NCBI RefSeq assembly: GCF_025823185.1
Contig: NZ_JACKVK010000011.1
Coordinates: forward strand, 682,516 to 746,515
Direction: 5' to 3'
Source: Mycobacterium yunnanensis
Lineage (GTDB): Bacteria > Actinomycetota > Actinomycetes > Mycobacteriales > Mycobacteriaceae
DNA: 64,000 nucleotides
This document shows positions 49,274-58,835 of this stretch, in pieces. The notes beneath the pieces are model-generated. The model saw nothing but the letters and a program-made list of their open reading frames with translations. It did no database searches and was not told the DNA's origin. The position numbers and the translations under genes are program-made. The first letter of the stretch is position 1. Each line of letters begins with the position of its first letter.

Positions 49274-51781
49274 CTAGCTGGCCTCCGGCACTGCCTTCGG
49301 TCGCGCCGGGGTCGGCAACATGGCGTAGAGGTCACGCTCCAGTTCGGCGCGCGCCTCGGAGGCGTCGCGAGTGACCTCACCGGCCTCCTCGCCGGTCGCG
49401 AGCGCCGGCACCACGAGTCCGAAGGCGTCGACGACCGTCGACCCCAGCGTGGTGACCTTCGCCCAGGCGATGTCGACGCCGTCGCGTTCGACCACCGCCG
49501 TCAGCCGGGCCAGCAGGCCCGCCCGGTCGGTGCTGCGAATCTGCAGGACGAACTCGCCGGGCGCGGTGCCCTCGAACCACAGGACCCGCGGGGGCGCCGG
49601 CGCGTTGATGGGCACCGCGTCGGGGATGTCCCCGGCCCTGGTGGTGTTCACCGCCGCGCTCTCGCGGTCGCGGCGTTCCAGCGCGCCGATGACGTCGAGG
49701 TCCCCGGCCAGCGCCAGCACGAACTGTTCGCGCAGCAGCTCGGCGGCCGGCGGCGACCCGAAGTGAGGTGAGACCACGAACGTCGTGATCGCGACCCCCT
49801 CGTGAACCGTGACGGAGGCAGAGTGCACCCGCAGCGAGTTGAGCGCCAGGACGCCCGCGGCCCGGGACAGCAGTCCTCGGCGGTCTGGCGCGATCATCAC
49901 GACGTCGAACACGTGCGGGCTGTCCGAGGGCGTGAGCTCGACGTGCACGCCGCCGTCTGCGGCCAGCGACAGGTGCCGCGGGTCGATCGGATCGGGTGCC
50001 GGCAGCGGCTCGCCCGCCATGACCAGACGGCACCGGCGCACCAGGTCGCCGATCAGTGAGGCCTTCCAGTCCCCCCACACGCCCGGTCCGGTGGCCAGCG
50101 AGTCGGCCTCGGCGAGAGCGTGCAGCAATTCGAGCAGCACGGGGTCACCGTCGAGCGCGTCGACCACCGACGCGATCACCTTCGGGTCCTGCAGGTCGCG
50201 CCGCGTCGCGGTGTCGGGCAGCAACAGGTGGTAGCGCACGATCTTCGACAGCAGCGCGACGTCCGACGGCCACAACCCCAGCCGGGTGCCGATCTGGGTC
50301 GCCAGATCGGCCCCGATGACGCTGTGGTCCCCGCCGCGGCCCTTGCCGATGTCGTGGGCCAGCGCGCCCAGCACCAGGAGGTCGGGGCGCGACACCCGCG
50401 TAGTGAAAGCGCTTGCCCGCGAGACGGTTTCGACGAGGTGCCGGTCGACGGTCCAGATGTGCACGACGTCGCGCGGCGGAAGGTCCCGCACGGCGCCCCA
50501 CTCGGGGAACAGCCTGCCCCACAACCCGGTTCGGTCAAGGGCCTCGATGGTGGAGACGGTGGCCCCGCCGGCAGCGAGCATCACCAGGAGATCCTTGAGC
50601 CCTTGACGGGGCCACGGGGTCCGCAACTCGGGCGCGGTCTCGGCCAGCCGCGCCAGCGTCGACGACGACATCGGCAACCCCGTGGTGGCCGAGGCCGCCG
50701 CGACGCGCAGGATCAGCCCGGGGTCACGCTCGGGCCGGGCGTCGCGGGCCAGCATGATCTCCCCGCCATACTCGACGACACCCTCGTCGACGGGTCGGCG
50801 TACGGGTCGCCGCAGCACGGCCAAACCCCGGCGCGGCAACGCATTCGACGCGGTCCGGATCCCGGCGTCGACGTAGTAGCCGATAGTGCGCGCGGCATCG
50901 CTGAGCATCCTGGCGAGGTCGAACCGGTCACCGATGTGCAGCGCGGCGCCAATCTCGTCGGCGTACTGCGCCAGCAGCATCTCCCGGCCACGGCGGGAGA
51001 CGCGGTGCAGTTCGGTGCGCACGTTGAGCAAGGCGAGATGCGCGTCCCCCAACGATCCCGTCGGCGAGGCCAGCGAGCGGCTGGGATAGGCGTCGGCCAA
51101 TTGCGCGATGGCCAGCGCGTTGAGCAACTGGACGTCGCGCAGACCGCCGCGTCCGTTCTTCAGGTCGGGTTCGGCGCGGTGGGCGATCTGACCGCTGCGG
51201 TCCCAGCGGGCCCGCGTGTGTGCGACGAGTTCCTCGAATCTCGGGGCGATTCCGGTGCGCCACTGCCGGCGGGCGCCGCCGACCAGCAACGCCGAGAGGT
51301 CCGCGTCCCCGGCGATGTGCCGCGCGTCGAGCATCGCCAGCCCCGCCGAGATGTCCTCACTGGCGACCTTGAGCGCCTCCGGCACCGTGCGGACGCTGTG
51401 GTCGATGTGAATGTTGGCGTCCCACAACGGGTACCAGAGTAGTTCGGCGACCTGTGACACCACGTCGAGCGGCATGTCGTCGTGAACGAGCGTGAGGTCG
51501 AGGTCGGAGTACGGCAGCAGCTCGCCGCGCCCCAGCCCACCGGTCGCGACGATGGCGAAGCCACTGGTGGCCGTGATGCCGATCTCGGCGGCCTTGGTGG
51601 TGAGCCAGAATTCGTGCAGGTCGAGCAAGGCATCCCGCAGGGCCGGGGCGTCCAGTCGGGCGCCACCGGTCATCAGTTGTTCGGCCGCGGTGGCCAAATC
51701 CTTGGCCGGACGCGACGATCCCGCCGCAGGCGCCACCCAGCGAGGGGCGCCTGCGGCGGGATCGGGTGTCTGCCTGGTCAT
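49274..51781 (-). CDS. glnD: PII uridylyl/adenylyl-transferase GlnD
   Basis: 835 residues from the ATG at 51781, spaced 5 nt from GGGGAGGA; a GTG 7 codons upstream is less likely. N-terminal nucleotidyltransferase motif GGLGRGELLPYSDLDLTLVHDD, GlnD linker, HD hydrolase domain (LGALAHDIGKGRGGDHSVIG) and two C-terminal ACT domains (VELTPSDSPHVFDVVMIAPDRRG and EFVLQIRSTDRAG), which sense glutamine. It modifies PII (GlnB) at Tyr51; actinobacterial homologues adenylylate rather than uridylylate. Third gene of amt–glnB–glnD. A perfect 19-bp inverted repeat lies in its codons 6–22. Confidence 0.95.
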   Translation of the reverse strand: MTRQTPDPAAGAPRWVAPAAGSSRPAKDLATAAEQLMTGGARLDAPALRDALLDLHEFWLTTKAAEIGITATSGFAIVATGGLGRGELLPYSDLDLTLVHDDMPLDVVSQVAELLWYPLWDANIHIDHSVRTVPEALKVASEDISAGLAMLDARHIAGDADLSALLVGGARRQWRTGIAPRFEELVAHTRARWDRSGQIAHRAEPDLKNGRGGLRDVQLLNALAIAQLADAYPSRSLASPTGSLGDAHLALLNVRTELHRVSRRGREMLLAQYADEIGAALHIGDRFDLARMLSDAARTIGYYVDAGIRTASNALPRRGLAVLRRPVRRPVDEGVVEYGGEIMLARDARPERDPGLILRVAAASATTGLPMSSSTLARLAETAPELRTPWPRQGLKDLLVMLAAGGATVSTIEALDRTGLWGRLFPEWGAVRDLPPRDVVHIWTVDRHLVETVSRASAFTTRVSRPDLLVLGALAHDIGKGRGGDHSVIGADLATQIGTRLGLWPSDVALLSKIVRYHLLLPDTATRRDLQDPKVIASVVDALDGDPVLLELLHALAEADSLATGPGVWGDWKASLIGDLVRRCRLVMAGEPLPAPDPIDPRHLSLAADGGVHVELTPSDSPHVFDVVMIAPDRRGLLSRAAGVLALNSLRVHSASVTVHEGVAITTFVVSPHFGSPPAAELLREQFVLALAGDLDVIGALERRDRESAAVNTTRAGDIPDAVPINAPAPPRVLWFEGTAPGEFVLQIRSTDRAGLLARLTAVVERDGVDIAWAKVTTLGSTVVDAFGLVVPALATGEEAGEVTRDASEARAELERDLYAMLPTPARPKAVPEAS
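51716..51764 (-). repeat. Perfect 19-bp inverted repeat (stem-loop) at the start of glnD
   Basis: Arms 51716–51734 and 51746–51764 are exact reverse complements, separated by an 11-nt loop. As RNA from the glnD strand it makes a 19-bp, mostly G/C hairpin beginning 17 nt after the first base of the start codon. The encoded peptide is nearly a mirror (DPAAG…APAAG). It could lower glnD translation or cause attenuation. Confidence 0.85.
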
Positions 51782-51864
51782 CTCGGTCCTCCCCGGACTC
51801 ACTTCTGGTCGACTGCTTGCTCGATGCGCGTCCGGGAGACGACGCCTAGATCACCGTGGGGACG

Positions 51865-52203
51865 TCAAATGGCGTCGGCCCCACGCTCACCGGTGCGCAC
51901 GCGAACCACGGTGTCGACCGGACTGACCCACACCTTGCCGTCGCCGATCTTGCCGGTGCGGGCGGCCTGGACGATGACGTCCACCACCTTGTCGACGGCG
52001 GCCTCGTCCACCAGGACCTCGACCCGCACCTTCGGCACGAAGTCCACGGAGTACTCCGCCCCGCGGTAGACCTCGGTGTGGCCCTTCTGCCTGCCATAGC
52101 CCTGCACCTCGCTGACGGTCATCCCGAGGATGCCCGCCTGCTCGAGACCCGTCTTGACGTCCTCCAGAGTGAACGGCTTGACGATCGCAGTAATGAGCTT
52201 CAT
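51865..52203 (-). CDS. glnB: Nitrogen regulatory protein PII
   Basis: 112 residues, complete. T-loop residue Tyr51 in VYRGAEYSVDFVPK is the covalent modification site; the B-loop TGKIGDGKVWV and C-loop RVRTGE bind ATP and 2-oxoglutarate. It signals nitrogen status to AmtB and other targets. It follows amt by 6 nt and is followed about 80 nt later by glnD. The distance between glnB and glnD (51782–51864) contains no obvious terminator apart from the glnD hairpin. Confidence 0.97.
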   Translation of the reverse strand: MKLITAIVKPFTLEDVKTGLEQAGILGMTVSEVQGYGRQKGHTEVYRGAEYSVDFVPKVRVEVLVDEAAVDKVVDVIVQAARTGKIGDGKVWVSPVDTVVRVRTGERGADAI

Positions 52204-52209
52204 ATCTTC

Positions 52210-53592
52210 CTATACCTCCAGGCCGGGGTGCTTGCCGATGACCGATCCGCCGCCGACGGAGGCGTAGTCGTAACCGGTCTCTGCGTGTTCGGACTCGTCG
52301 ATGCCGTTGACTTCGTCTTCTTCCCCGAGACGCAGCCCGATGGTGAACTTGAGGATCAAGGCCAAGATAGTCGTCACGATGAACGAGTAGGCAAGAACCG
52401 CGAACGCACCGACGGCCTGACGCCACAGCTGGTCGAATCCACCGCCGTAGAACAATCCCTTGACCGCGGCTGGCGCCTCGGGAGTTGCCAGCAGGCCGAT
52501 CAGCAACGTGCCCGTCAAACCACCGATCATGTGCACCCCGACGACGTCGAGGGCGTCGTCGAAACCGAGCTTGAACTTCAGGCCGACGGCGAGCGCGCAG
52601 ACCGCGCCGCCGATGACGCCGACCGCCAGCGCACCGAGCACGTTGACCGACGAACAGGACGGGGTGATCGCCACCAGGCCGGCGACGATGCCCGACGCGG
52701 CGCCGAGGGACGTGGCATGCCCGTCGCGGATCTTCTCCACGAGCAGCCAGGACAGCATCGCAGCACCGGTGGCGACCGTGGTCGTCACGAAGGTGGTCGC
52801 GGCGATTCCGTTGGAGCTCAGGGCGGATCCGGCGTTGAACCCGTACCAGCCGAACCACAGCAGGCCCGCGCCGAGCATCACGAACGGCAGGTTGTGTGGA
52901 CGCATCGGGCTACCCGGCCACCCCTTGCGCCGACCGAGGACGAGGCAGAGGGCCAGACCGGCAGCGCCGGAGTTGATGTGGACCGCGGTACCACCCGCGA
53001 AGTCGATTGCCTTGAGCTTGTTCGCAATCCAGCCGCCGGTCTCGCCGGTGAAGCCGTCGAAGGCGAACACCCAGTGCGCGACGGGGAAGTAGACCAGGGT
53101 GGCCCACAGGCCCGCGAAGACGAGCCAGCTGCCGAACTTCAACCGATCGGCCACCGCGCCGGACACCAGGGCCACGGTGATGATGGCGAACATCAGCTGG
53201 AACATGACGAATACGAGCTGCGGGATCGTGCCTGCCAGTGGGATGTTGACCGCATCGACTGCGGCGGTTCCGGTAGACGCGTCCGCGGGGACGGCCGCGG
53301 CGGCGTTACCCCCGATCAGGCCCTTGAGTCCCCAGTACTCAGTGGGGTTGCCCATGAAGTTGCCGACGTCGTTGCCGAACGCCACCGAGTAGCCGTACAA
53401 CACCCACAGCACCGTCACGACGCCCATGGCACTGATGCTCATCATGAGCATGTTCAAGACGCCCTTGGCGCGCACCATGCCGCCGTAGAAGAACGCCAAA
53501 CCCGGTGTCATGAGCAACACCAAGGCGGAGCTCGCCAACATCCATGCGGTGTCCCCCGTGTCGGGAACACCCATTATCGGAAATCCGTCCAC
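52210..53592 (-). CDS. amt: Ammonium transporter
   Basis: 460 residues from GTG. Eleven or so membrane helices. The opening is TAWMLASSALVLLMTPGLAFFYGGMVRAKGVLNMLMMS, the Amt/MEP signature; the conserved Asp in the GGxAVHINSGAAGLAL region and the histidines of the pore (INSG…HxxGG: DVVGVHMIGGLTG) are present. The C-terminal tail GVNGIDESEHAETGYDYAS contacts PII. Expression is expected to respond to nitrogen starvation through the two GlnR-like sites upstream. Confidence 0.96.
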   Translation of the reverse strand: MDGFPIMGVPDTGDTAWMLASSALVLLMTPGLAFFYGGMVRAKGVLNMLMMSISAMGVVTVLWVLYGYSVAFGNDVGNFMGNPTEYWGLKGLIGGNAAAAVPADASTGTAAVDAVNIPLAGTIPQLVFVMFQLMFAIITVALVSGAVADRLKFGSWLVFAGLWATLVYFPVAHWVFAFDGFTGETGGWIANKLKAIDFAGGTAVHINSGAAGLALCLVLGRRKGWPGSPMRPHNLPFVMLGAGLLWFGWYGFNAGSALSSNGIAATTFVTTTVATGAAMLSWLLVEKIRDGHATSLGAASGIVAGLVAITPSCSSVNVLGALAVGVIGGAVCALAVGLKFKLGFDDALDVVGVHMIGGLTGTLLIGLLATPEAPAAVKGLFYGGGFDQLWRQAVGAFAVLAYSFIVTTILALILKFTIGLRLGEEDEVNGIDESEHAETGYDYASVGGGSVIGKHPGLEV

Positions 53593-53685
53593 TCCCAGTT
53601 TCCTCCTTCGCCCATGCCACGGTTAGTCACCGATGACCTAGGGCAAGACAATGCGCACTGGTTGTTTCGCGGATGAGCCGCCCGT

Positions 53686-53701
53686 GTTTCGCCGATGTGA
53701 A
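53686..53701 (-). promoter_or_regulatory. GlnR-binding-site-like sequence, amt-proximal
   Basis: On the amt strand TTCAC–N6–GAAAC, matching the actinobacterial GlnR pattern gTnAC–n6–GAAAC except for the first base. It lies about 95–110 nt before the amt start. Confidence 0.55.
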
Positions 53702-53717
53702 CGGATCGGACGATTGC

Positions 53718-53733
53718 GTTTCGTCGGCGTTAA
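53718..53733 (-). promoter_or_regulatory. GlnR-binding-site-like sequence, amt-distal
   Basis: On the amt strand TTAAC–N6–GAAAC, the same pattern as the site at 53686–53701. The two copies are 32 bp apart, three helical turns, so two GlnR dimers could bind the same face. They lie in the 169-nt gap between amt and ftsY. Confidence 0.55.
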
Positions 53734-53761
53734 CCGCCTCGTCGCGGCACCCGGCGAGTGC

Positions 53762-55153
53762 TCAGCCGAGCAACGCGTCGACGAACGCCCCCGGCTCGAA
53801 CGGCGCCAAATCGTCGGGTCCCTCCCCGAGGCCGACGAGCTTGACCGGCACGCCGAGCTCCTGCTGCACCCGAAAGACGATGCCACCCTTGGCCGTACCG
53901 TCGAGCTTGGTCAGCACGACGCCGGTGATCTCGACGACCTCGGCGAACACGCGAGCCTGCGGCAGGCTGTTCTGCCCGATCGTCGCGTCGAGTACCAGGA
54001 GGACCTCGTCGACGACGGCACGCTTGGAGACCACGCGCTTGACCTTGCCGAGCTCGTCCATCAAGCCGGTCTTGGTATGCAACCGGCCTGCGGTGTCGAC
54101 GACGACGACGTCGGCTCCGGTGGCGACGCCCTGGTCGACGGCGTCGAACGCCACCGAGGCGGGGTCGGCGCCTTCGGGCCCGCGCACCACCTCGGCGCCC
54201 ACCCGCGCCGCCCAGCTCTGCAGCTGGTCGGCCGCCGCGGCGCGGAAGGTGTCCGCCGCCCCCAGCACGACCCGGCGTCCGTCGGCGACCAGGACGCGGG
54301 CCAGCTTGCCGACCGTCGTCGTCTTGCCCGTGCCGTTGACCCCGACCACCAACAGCACCGAGGGCTTGTCGGCATGCGGCAGGGCCCTGATCGAGCGGTC
54401 CAGGTCGGGGCGCAGCTCGCTGACGAGGACCTCGCGCAGGATGGCCCGCGCGTCGGCCTCGGACCGGACGCTGGCCGCGGCCATCCTGGCGCGCAGCGCA
54501 GTGACGACGGACTCGGTGACCACCGGGCCGAGGTCGGCGATCAGCAGGGTGTCCTCGATCTCCTCCCAGGAGTCCTCGTCGAGGTCACCGCCGCCGAGCA
54601 GTCCGAGCATGCTGCGCCCAAGGGCGTTCTGCGACTTGGAGAGTCGTCCGCGCAGACGTTCCAGCCGGCCGTCGGTGGGGGCGATCGGCTCGATCTGCGG
54701 CGGCTCCTCGACGACGGGCGCCTCGACGACGGGCGCCTCGGCGACCGGCTCCTCCACCTGCGGGGGCGTGCCGGGCGGTGGAGTCTCGACCCGGGGTGCC
54801 GGCGGCTCGGGCAGCTGCACCTCGGAGATGGAGCGCTTGGGCGCGTCGCGCGGGATGGTCGCGTCGTCGCCGACGGCCGGAAGGCCCTCGACGTCGAGCA
54901 GGTCCTTGGGTCTCGTCGGCGGCGGTGCGACTGGGGTCTTCTGCGCCGTCGGGGCCTCGGTGAAGGAGATCGTCGACTTCGCGGTGTATCCGCCCGACCT
55001 GTCGACCGGCTTCTCGAGCTCCGCCGTGTCGGTGGACGACAGGCTGATCCGTCGCCGCCGGTAGCGCACCAACCCGACGACGAGCGCCACCAGGATCAGG
55101 ACGGCGATGGCCGCGAGGGCGATGTAGAGACCTAACAACTGACCTTGTGTCAC
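53762..55153 (-). CDS. ftsY: Signal recognition particle receptor FtsY
   Basis: 463 residues from GTG. An N-terminal transmembrane segment (about residues 6–28), typical of actinobacterial FtsY, is followed by an RYRRRR stop-transfer, a Pro/Glu/Val-rich linker of about 130 residues with short repeats (EAPVV twice) and the NG domain: GVNGTGKTTT, DTAGRLHTKTGLMDEL, TKLDGTAKGG, GEGPDDLAPF. SRP receptor for co-translational membrane targeting. Lies between smc and amt, as in M. tuberculosis. Confidence 0.96.
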   Translation of the reverse strand: MTQGQLLGLYIALAAIAVLILVALVVGLVRYRRRRISLSSTDTAELEKPVDRSGGYTAKSTISFTEAPTAQKTPVAPPPTRPKDLLDVEGLPAVGDDATIPRDAPKRSISEVQLPEPPAPRVETPPPGTPPQVEEPVAEAPVVEAPVVEEPPQIEPIAPTDGRLERLRGRLSKSQNALGRSMLGLLGGGDLDEDSWEEIEDTLLIADLGPVVTESVVTALRARMAAASVRSEADARAILREVLVSELRPDLDRSIRALPHADKPSVLLVVGVNGTGKTTTVGKLARVLVADGRRVVLGAADTFRAAAADQLQSWAARVGAEVVRGPEGADPASVAFDAVDQGVATGADVVVVDTAGRLHTKTGLMDELGKVKRVVSKRAVVDEVLLVLDATIGQNSLPQARVFAEVVEITGVVLTKLDGTAKGGIVFRVQQELGVPVKLVGLGEGPDDLAPFEPGAFVDALLG

Positions 55154-55209
55154 CGGGTCATTGTCTCAGGGTGGGTGACCGCCGCCCCCAGCCCGGTGGC
55201 CCCAAGCCG

Positions 55210-58200
55210 TCAGGACGGCGAGGTGGTCACCAGTTCCTGGCCGCGCATCCGCTGGGAGATCACGGTCGTGATGCCGTCCTCGCGCATCGTGACGCCGTAG
55301 AGCGCATCGGCGATCTCCATGGTCGGCTTCTGGTGGGTGATGACGATGAGCTGCGACACCTCGCGAAGCTGCTCGAAGAGACTGATCAAGCGGCGCAGGT
55401 TGACGTCGTCGAGGGCGGCCTCGACCTCGTCCATGACGTAGAAGGGTGACGGCCGTGCCCGGAAGATGGCCACCAGCATGGCGACCGCCGTCAGGGACTT
55501 CTCGCCACCGGAGAGCAGCGACAGTCGCTTGATCTTCTTGCCGGGCGGCCGGGCCTCCACCTCGATGCCGGTGGTGAGCATGTCCGACGGATTGGTCAGC
55601 ACCAGACGGCCCTCGCCGCCGGGAAACAGCGTCGCGAACACCTGGGTGAACTCGCGTTCCACGTCGGCGTAGGCCTCGGTGAAGACCTGCAGGATGCGGT
55701 CGTCGACGTCGGTGATGACGTCGAGGAGGTCCTTGCGGGCACCCTTCACGTCCTCCAACTGCGTGGACAGGAACGTGTAGCGCTCCTCGAGCGCCGCGAA
55801 CTCCTCCAGCGCGAGGGGGTTGACCCGTCCCAGTTCGACGAGCTCCCGCTCGGCCTTCTTGGCACGGCGCTCCTGGGTGGGGCGGTCGAAGGGCATCGGC
55901 GCGGGCGCAGTCACCTGCTCGCCGCGCTCCTTGGCCTGCTCGTACTCGGCCATCTCCAGCTCGGTCGGCGGCAGGGGCACGTGCGGGCCGTACTCGGCGA
56001 CGAGGTCGTCGGTCGCCATGCCGAACTGTTCGAGCGCCTGCTGCTCGAGTTGCTCGATGCGCATCGCCGCCTGGGCCTTGGCGACCTCGTCACGGTGCAG
56101 GGAATCGGTCAGCGCGGTGATCCTGACGCTGAGTTCGTTGACATCGAGGCGCACGCGGTCGAGCGCTTCGACGCGATGGCCGCGCTCGGCGGCCAGTCCG
56201 TCGCGGGTGCGACCGGCGACGGCGACGGCAGTCGACAGCCGGGCGGCGACCAGCCGACCCGACTCGGCGACCGCCGCGGCCACGGCGGCAGCGTGTTCGC
56301 GCGCGACGCGCGCCCGCTGGGCCCGCAGCCGGGCCTCGCGTTCGGCCGTGGCGGCCCGGCGCAGCGAATCTGCCCGTCCGCGAACGGCATTCGCGCGCTC
56401 CTCGGCGGTGCGCACCGCCAGGCGTGCCTCGAACTCCGCCGTCCTGGCCTCCTCGGCGGCCGCCACCGACTCCTGGCGGTCGACCGGCTCGGAGTCGAAG
56501 GTGGGCACCTCCTGGGCATTGCGCAGCCGTTCCTCCAGCGCCGTCATCTCCTCGACGGTCTTCATCCGGCCCGCTTCGAGTTCGTTGCGCTGCTCGTTGA
56601 GTCGCCGCCACTCGTCCTCGGCGGCCCGCGTCTCCTGGCCGAGCCTGCCGAGCTGTTCGTAGATTCCCGAGATCGCGGCGTCGGATTCGTTGAGCGCCGC
56701 GAGGGCATCCTCGGCGGCGTCGCGGCGGGCAGCCTGTTCGGCCAGCGCGCCGGACAGCGCGGCGGACAGTTCCGAGACTTGCCGCTCGGCGGCCTCCAGC
56801 TCGGCACGTGCCTTCTCGATCTCGCCGGTGATCTCCAGGGTGCTCGGCTTGCGGTCCGAACCGCCGGTCAGCCAGCCCGCACCGACCAGATCGCCGTCGG
56901 TGGTGACCGCGCGCAGTCTGGGACGCTGGGCGACCACGTCGAGGGCGACCGTCAGGTCGGGCACGACGACGACGTCGGCGAGCATGGCCGCCGCGGCACC
57001 GCGCAGGCGGGGCGACGGCTCGACGAGGTCGACCGCCCAGATGGTGTCGGCGGGCAGGTCTACCTCCGACGAGCCTTGCGCGGCAACGACTTCCGGCCAG
57101 TCGCCGATGACGATGGCGGCCCGCCCGCCGTCGGCGGCCTTGAGCGCCGCCACTGCCGACCGTGCCGTGCCGAAGCTGTCGGCGGCGACCGCGTCGGCCG
57201 CCGACCCCAGGACGGCCGCGACGGCCGCCTCGTAGCCGGAGCGGACTCGCAGCATCGTGGCCACCGAACCGAGCAGGCCCGAACCCTCGTGGTTCTTCTG
57301 CAGCCAGGCGGCGCCGTCACGCCGGTCCAACCCGACGCTGAGGGCGTCGATGCGCGCCCGCAGCGAGGCGACCTGGCGTTCGGCGGCGCGTTCACCGGCC
57401 TGCAGCTCGCAGACCCGCTCGTCGGCCAGACGCAGGGCGGCGACGGTGCGGTCGTGCTGGTCGTCGAGGCCCACCTCGCCCTCGTCGAGTTCGCCGACGC
57501 GACCCTGCACGGTCTCGAAGGCCGTCCTGGTCTGTTCGACGCGCAGTGCGGATTCCTCGAGGCTGACGGTGAGCCGGGCGACGCCCTCGTCGATCGACTC
57601 CACCCGGGTCCGCATGGTGTCGACCTGACCGGACAGTCGCGCCAACCCCTCGCGGCGGTCGGCCTCGGCACGGGCCGCAGCGAGGTGCGCGCGCTCGGCC
57701 TCGGCGGCCAGGCGTTCGCGTTCGCTCAGTTCGGCACGTGCCGCTTCCTGCCTGGCACGGCATTCCGCGAGGTCGGCGAGCAGTTCCTGCTCGTGTTCGG
57801 CGACCATCTCGGCTTCGGCGTCGAGCTCGTCGGGGTCCGGACCCGTGGACGCCTCGACGTCGGCGTCGAGCAGTTGCGTGCGCTCGCTCGCGATCCGCAC
57901 CGTGGCACTGACGCGTTCGGCCAGCGCCGACAGCCGGAACCACGTCTGCTGCGCGGCCTCGGCCCGGCCGCTCAGGTCGGCCACGGCCGACTCGTGGGCG
58001 CTGAGCTCGAAGGTCGCCGTCTCCAGCCGGGTGGTGACCTCGTCGTGCTCGCGTCGCAGCGTCGTCTCGGCCTGATTGGTGTCGTTGAACTCCGTACGCC
58101 GGGCGACGAGGTCGTCGGCGGCCAGCCGAAGCCGCGCGTCGCGCAGGTCGGCCTGGATGGTCTGCGCACGCCGCGCCATCTCGGCCTGGCGTCCGAGCGG

Positions 58201-58809
58201 TTTGAGTTGGCGCCGCAACTCGGTGGTCAGGTCGGTTAGACGGTTGAGGTTCGCCGACATGGAGTCCAGCTTGCGGACCGCCTTCTCCTTGCGCTTGCGG
58301 TGCTTGAGCACGCCTGCAGCTTCCTCGATGAACGCGCGACGATCCTCCGGCCGCGATTCGAGGATCTCGGCGAGCTTGCCCTGGCCGACGATGACGTGCA
58401 TCTCGCGCCCGATGCCGGAGTCGCTCAGCAGCTCCTGGACGTCCATCAGCCGGCAACTGCTGCCGTTGATCTCGTATTCACCGGCGCCGTCGCGGAACAT
58501 CCGGCGGGTGATCGACACCTCGGAGTATTCGATGGGCAGCGCGTTGTCGGAGTTGTCGATGGTCAGGGTCACCTCGGCCCGGCCGAGGGGTGCGCGCGAG
58601 GACGTGCCCGCGAAGATGACGTCCTCCATCTTGCCGCCGCGCAGGGTCTTGGCCCCCTGCTCGCCCATCACCCAGGTGAGGGCGTCGACGACGTTGGACT
58701 TGCCCGACCCGTTCGGTCCGACCACACAGGTGATGCCCGGTTCGAAGCGAAGAGTCGTCGGCGAGGCGAAGGACTTGAAGCCCTTCAGCGTCAGACTCTT
58801 CAGATGCAT
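55210..58809 (-). CDS. smc: Chromosome segregation protein SMC
   Basis: 1199 residues from ATG at 58809 (MHLKSLTLKGFKSFA). In-frame codons upstream belong to the acylphosphatase region. Walker A GPNGSGKSN at about residues 32–40, two coiled-coil arms around a hinge domain near 500–670 (GLLGSVATMLRV, LxGG loop) and the C-terminal half-head with signature LSLLSGGEKSLTAVAM and Walker B FYVMDEVEAALDD. Forms the ring that organises and segregates the chromosome with ScpA/ScpB. Confidence 0.97.
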   Translation of the reverse strand: MHLKSLTLKGFKSFASPTTLRFEPGITCVVGPNGSGKSNVVDALTWVMGEQGAKTLRGGKMEDVIFAGTSSRAPLGRAEVTLTIDNSDNALPIEYSEVSITRRMFRDGAGEYEINGSSCRLMDVQELLSDSGIGREMHVIVGQGKLAEILESRPEDRRAFIEEAAGVLKHRKRKEKAVRKLDSMSANLNRLTDLTTELRRQLKPLGRQAEMARRAQTIQADLRDARLRLAADDLVARRTEFNDTNQAETTLRREHDEVTTRLETATFELSAHESAVADLSGRAEAAQQTWFRLSALAERVSATVRIASERTQLLDADVEASTGPDPDELDAEAEMVAEHEQELLADLAECRARQEAARAELSERERLAAEAERAHLAAARAEADRREGLARLSGQVDTMRTRVESIDEGVARLTVSLEESALRVEQTRTAFETVQGRVGELDEGEVGLDDQHDRTVAALRLADERVCELQAGERAAERQVASLRARIDALSVGLDRRDGAAWLQKNHEGSGLLGSVATMLRVRSGYEAAVAAVLGSAADAVAADSFGTARSAVAALKAADGGRAAIVIGDWPEVVAAQGSSEVDLPADTIWAVDLVEPSPRLRGAAAAMLADVVVVPDLTVALDVVAQRPRLRAVTTDGDLVGAGWLTGGSDRKPSTLEITGEIEKARAELEAAERQVSELSAALSGALAEQAARRDAAEDALAALNESDAAISGIYEQLGRLGQETRAAEDEWRRLNEQRNELEAGRMKTVEEMTALEERLRNAQEVPTFDSEPVDRQESVAAAEEARTAEFEARLAVRTAEERANAVRGRADSLRRAATAEREARLRAQRARVAREHAAAVAAAVAESGRLVAARLSTAVAVAGRTRDGLAAERGHRVEALDRVRLDVNELSVRITALTDSLHRDEVAKAQAAMRIEQLEQQALEQFGMATDDLVAEYGPHVPLPPTELEMAEYEQAKERGEQVTAPAPMPFDRPTQERRAKKAERELVELGRVNPLALEEFAALEERYTFLSTQLEDVKGARKDLLDVITDVDDRILQVFTEAYADVEREFTQVFATLFPGGEGRLVLTNPSDMLTTGIEVEARPPGKKIKRLSLLSGGEKSLTAVAMLVAIFRARPSPFYVMDEVEAALDDVNLRRLISLFEQLREVSQLIVITHQKPTMEIADALYGVTMREDGITTVISQRMRGQELVTTSPS

Positions 58810-58835
58810 GACGTGCGAGCTTACCTGCGAGGTTG

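Noticed and set aside
51865..53676. A 606-codon plus-strand frame across glnB and amt
   Set aside because: Low-complexity His/Gln/Arg/Asp-rich antisense of two certain genes; no domain.
54700..54760. Short DNA repeat in ftsY as a possible recombination site
   Set aside because: It encodes the EAPVV repeat of the variable Pro/Glu linker, which is normal for this protein region.
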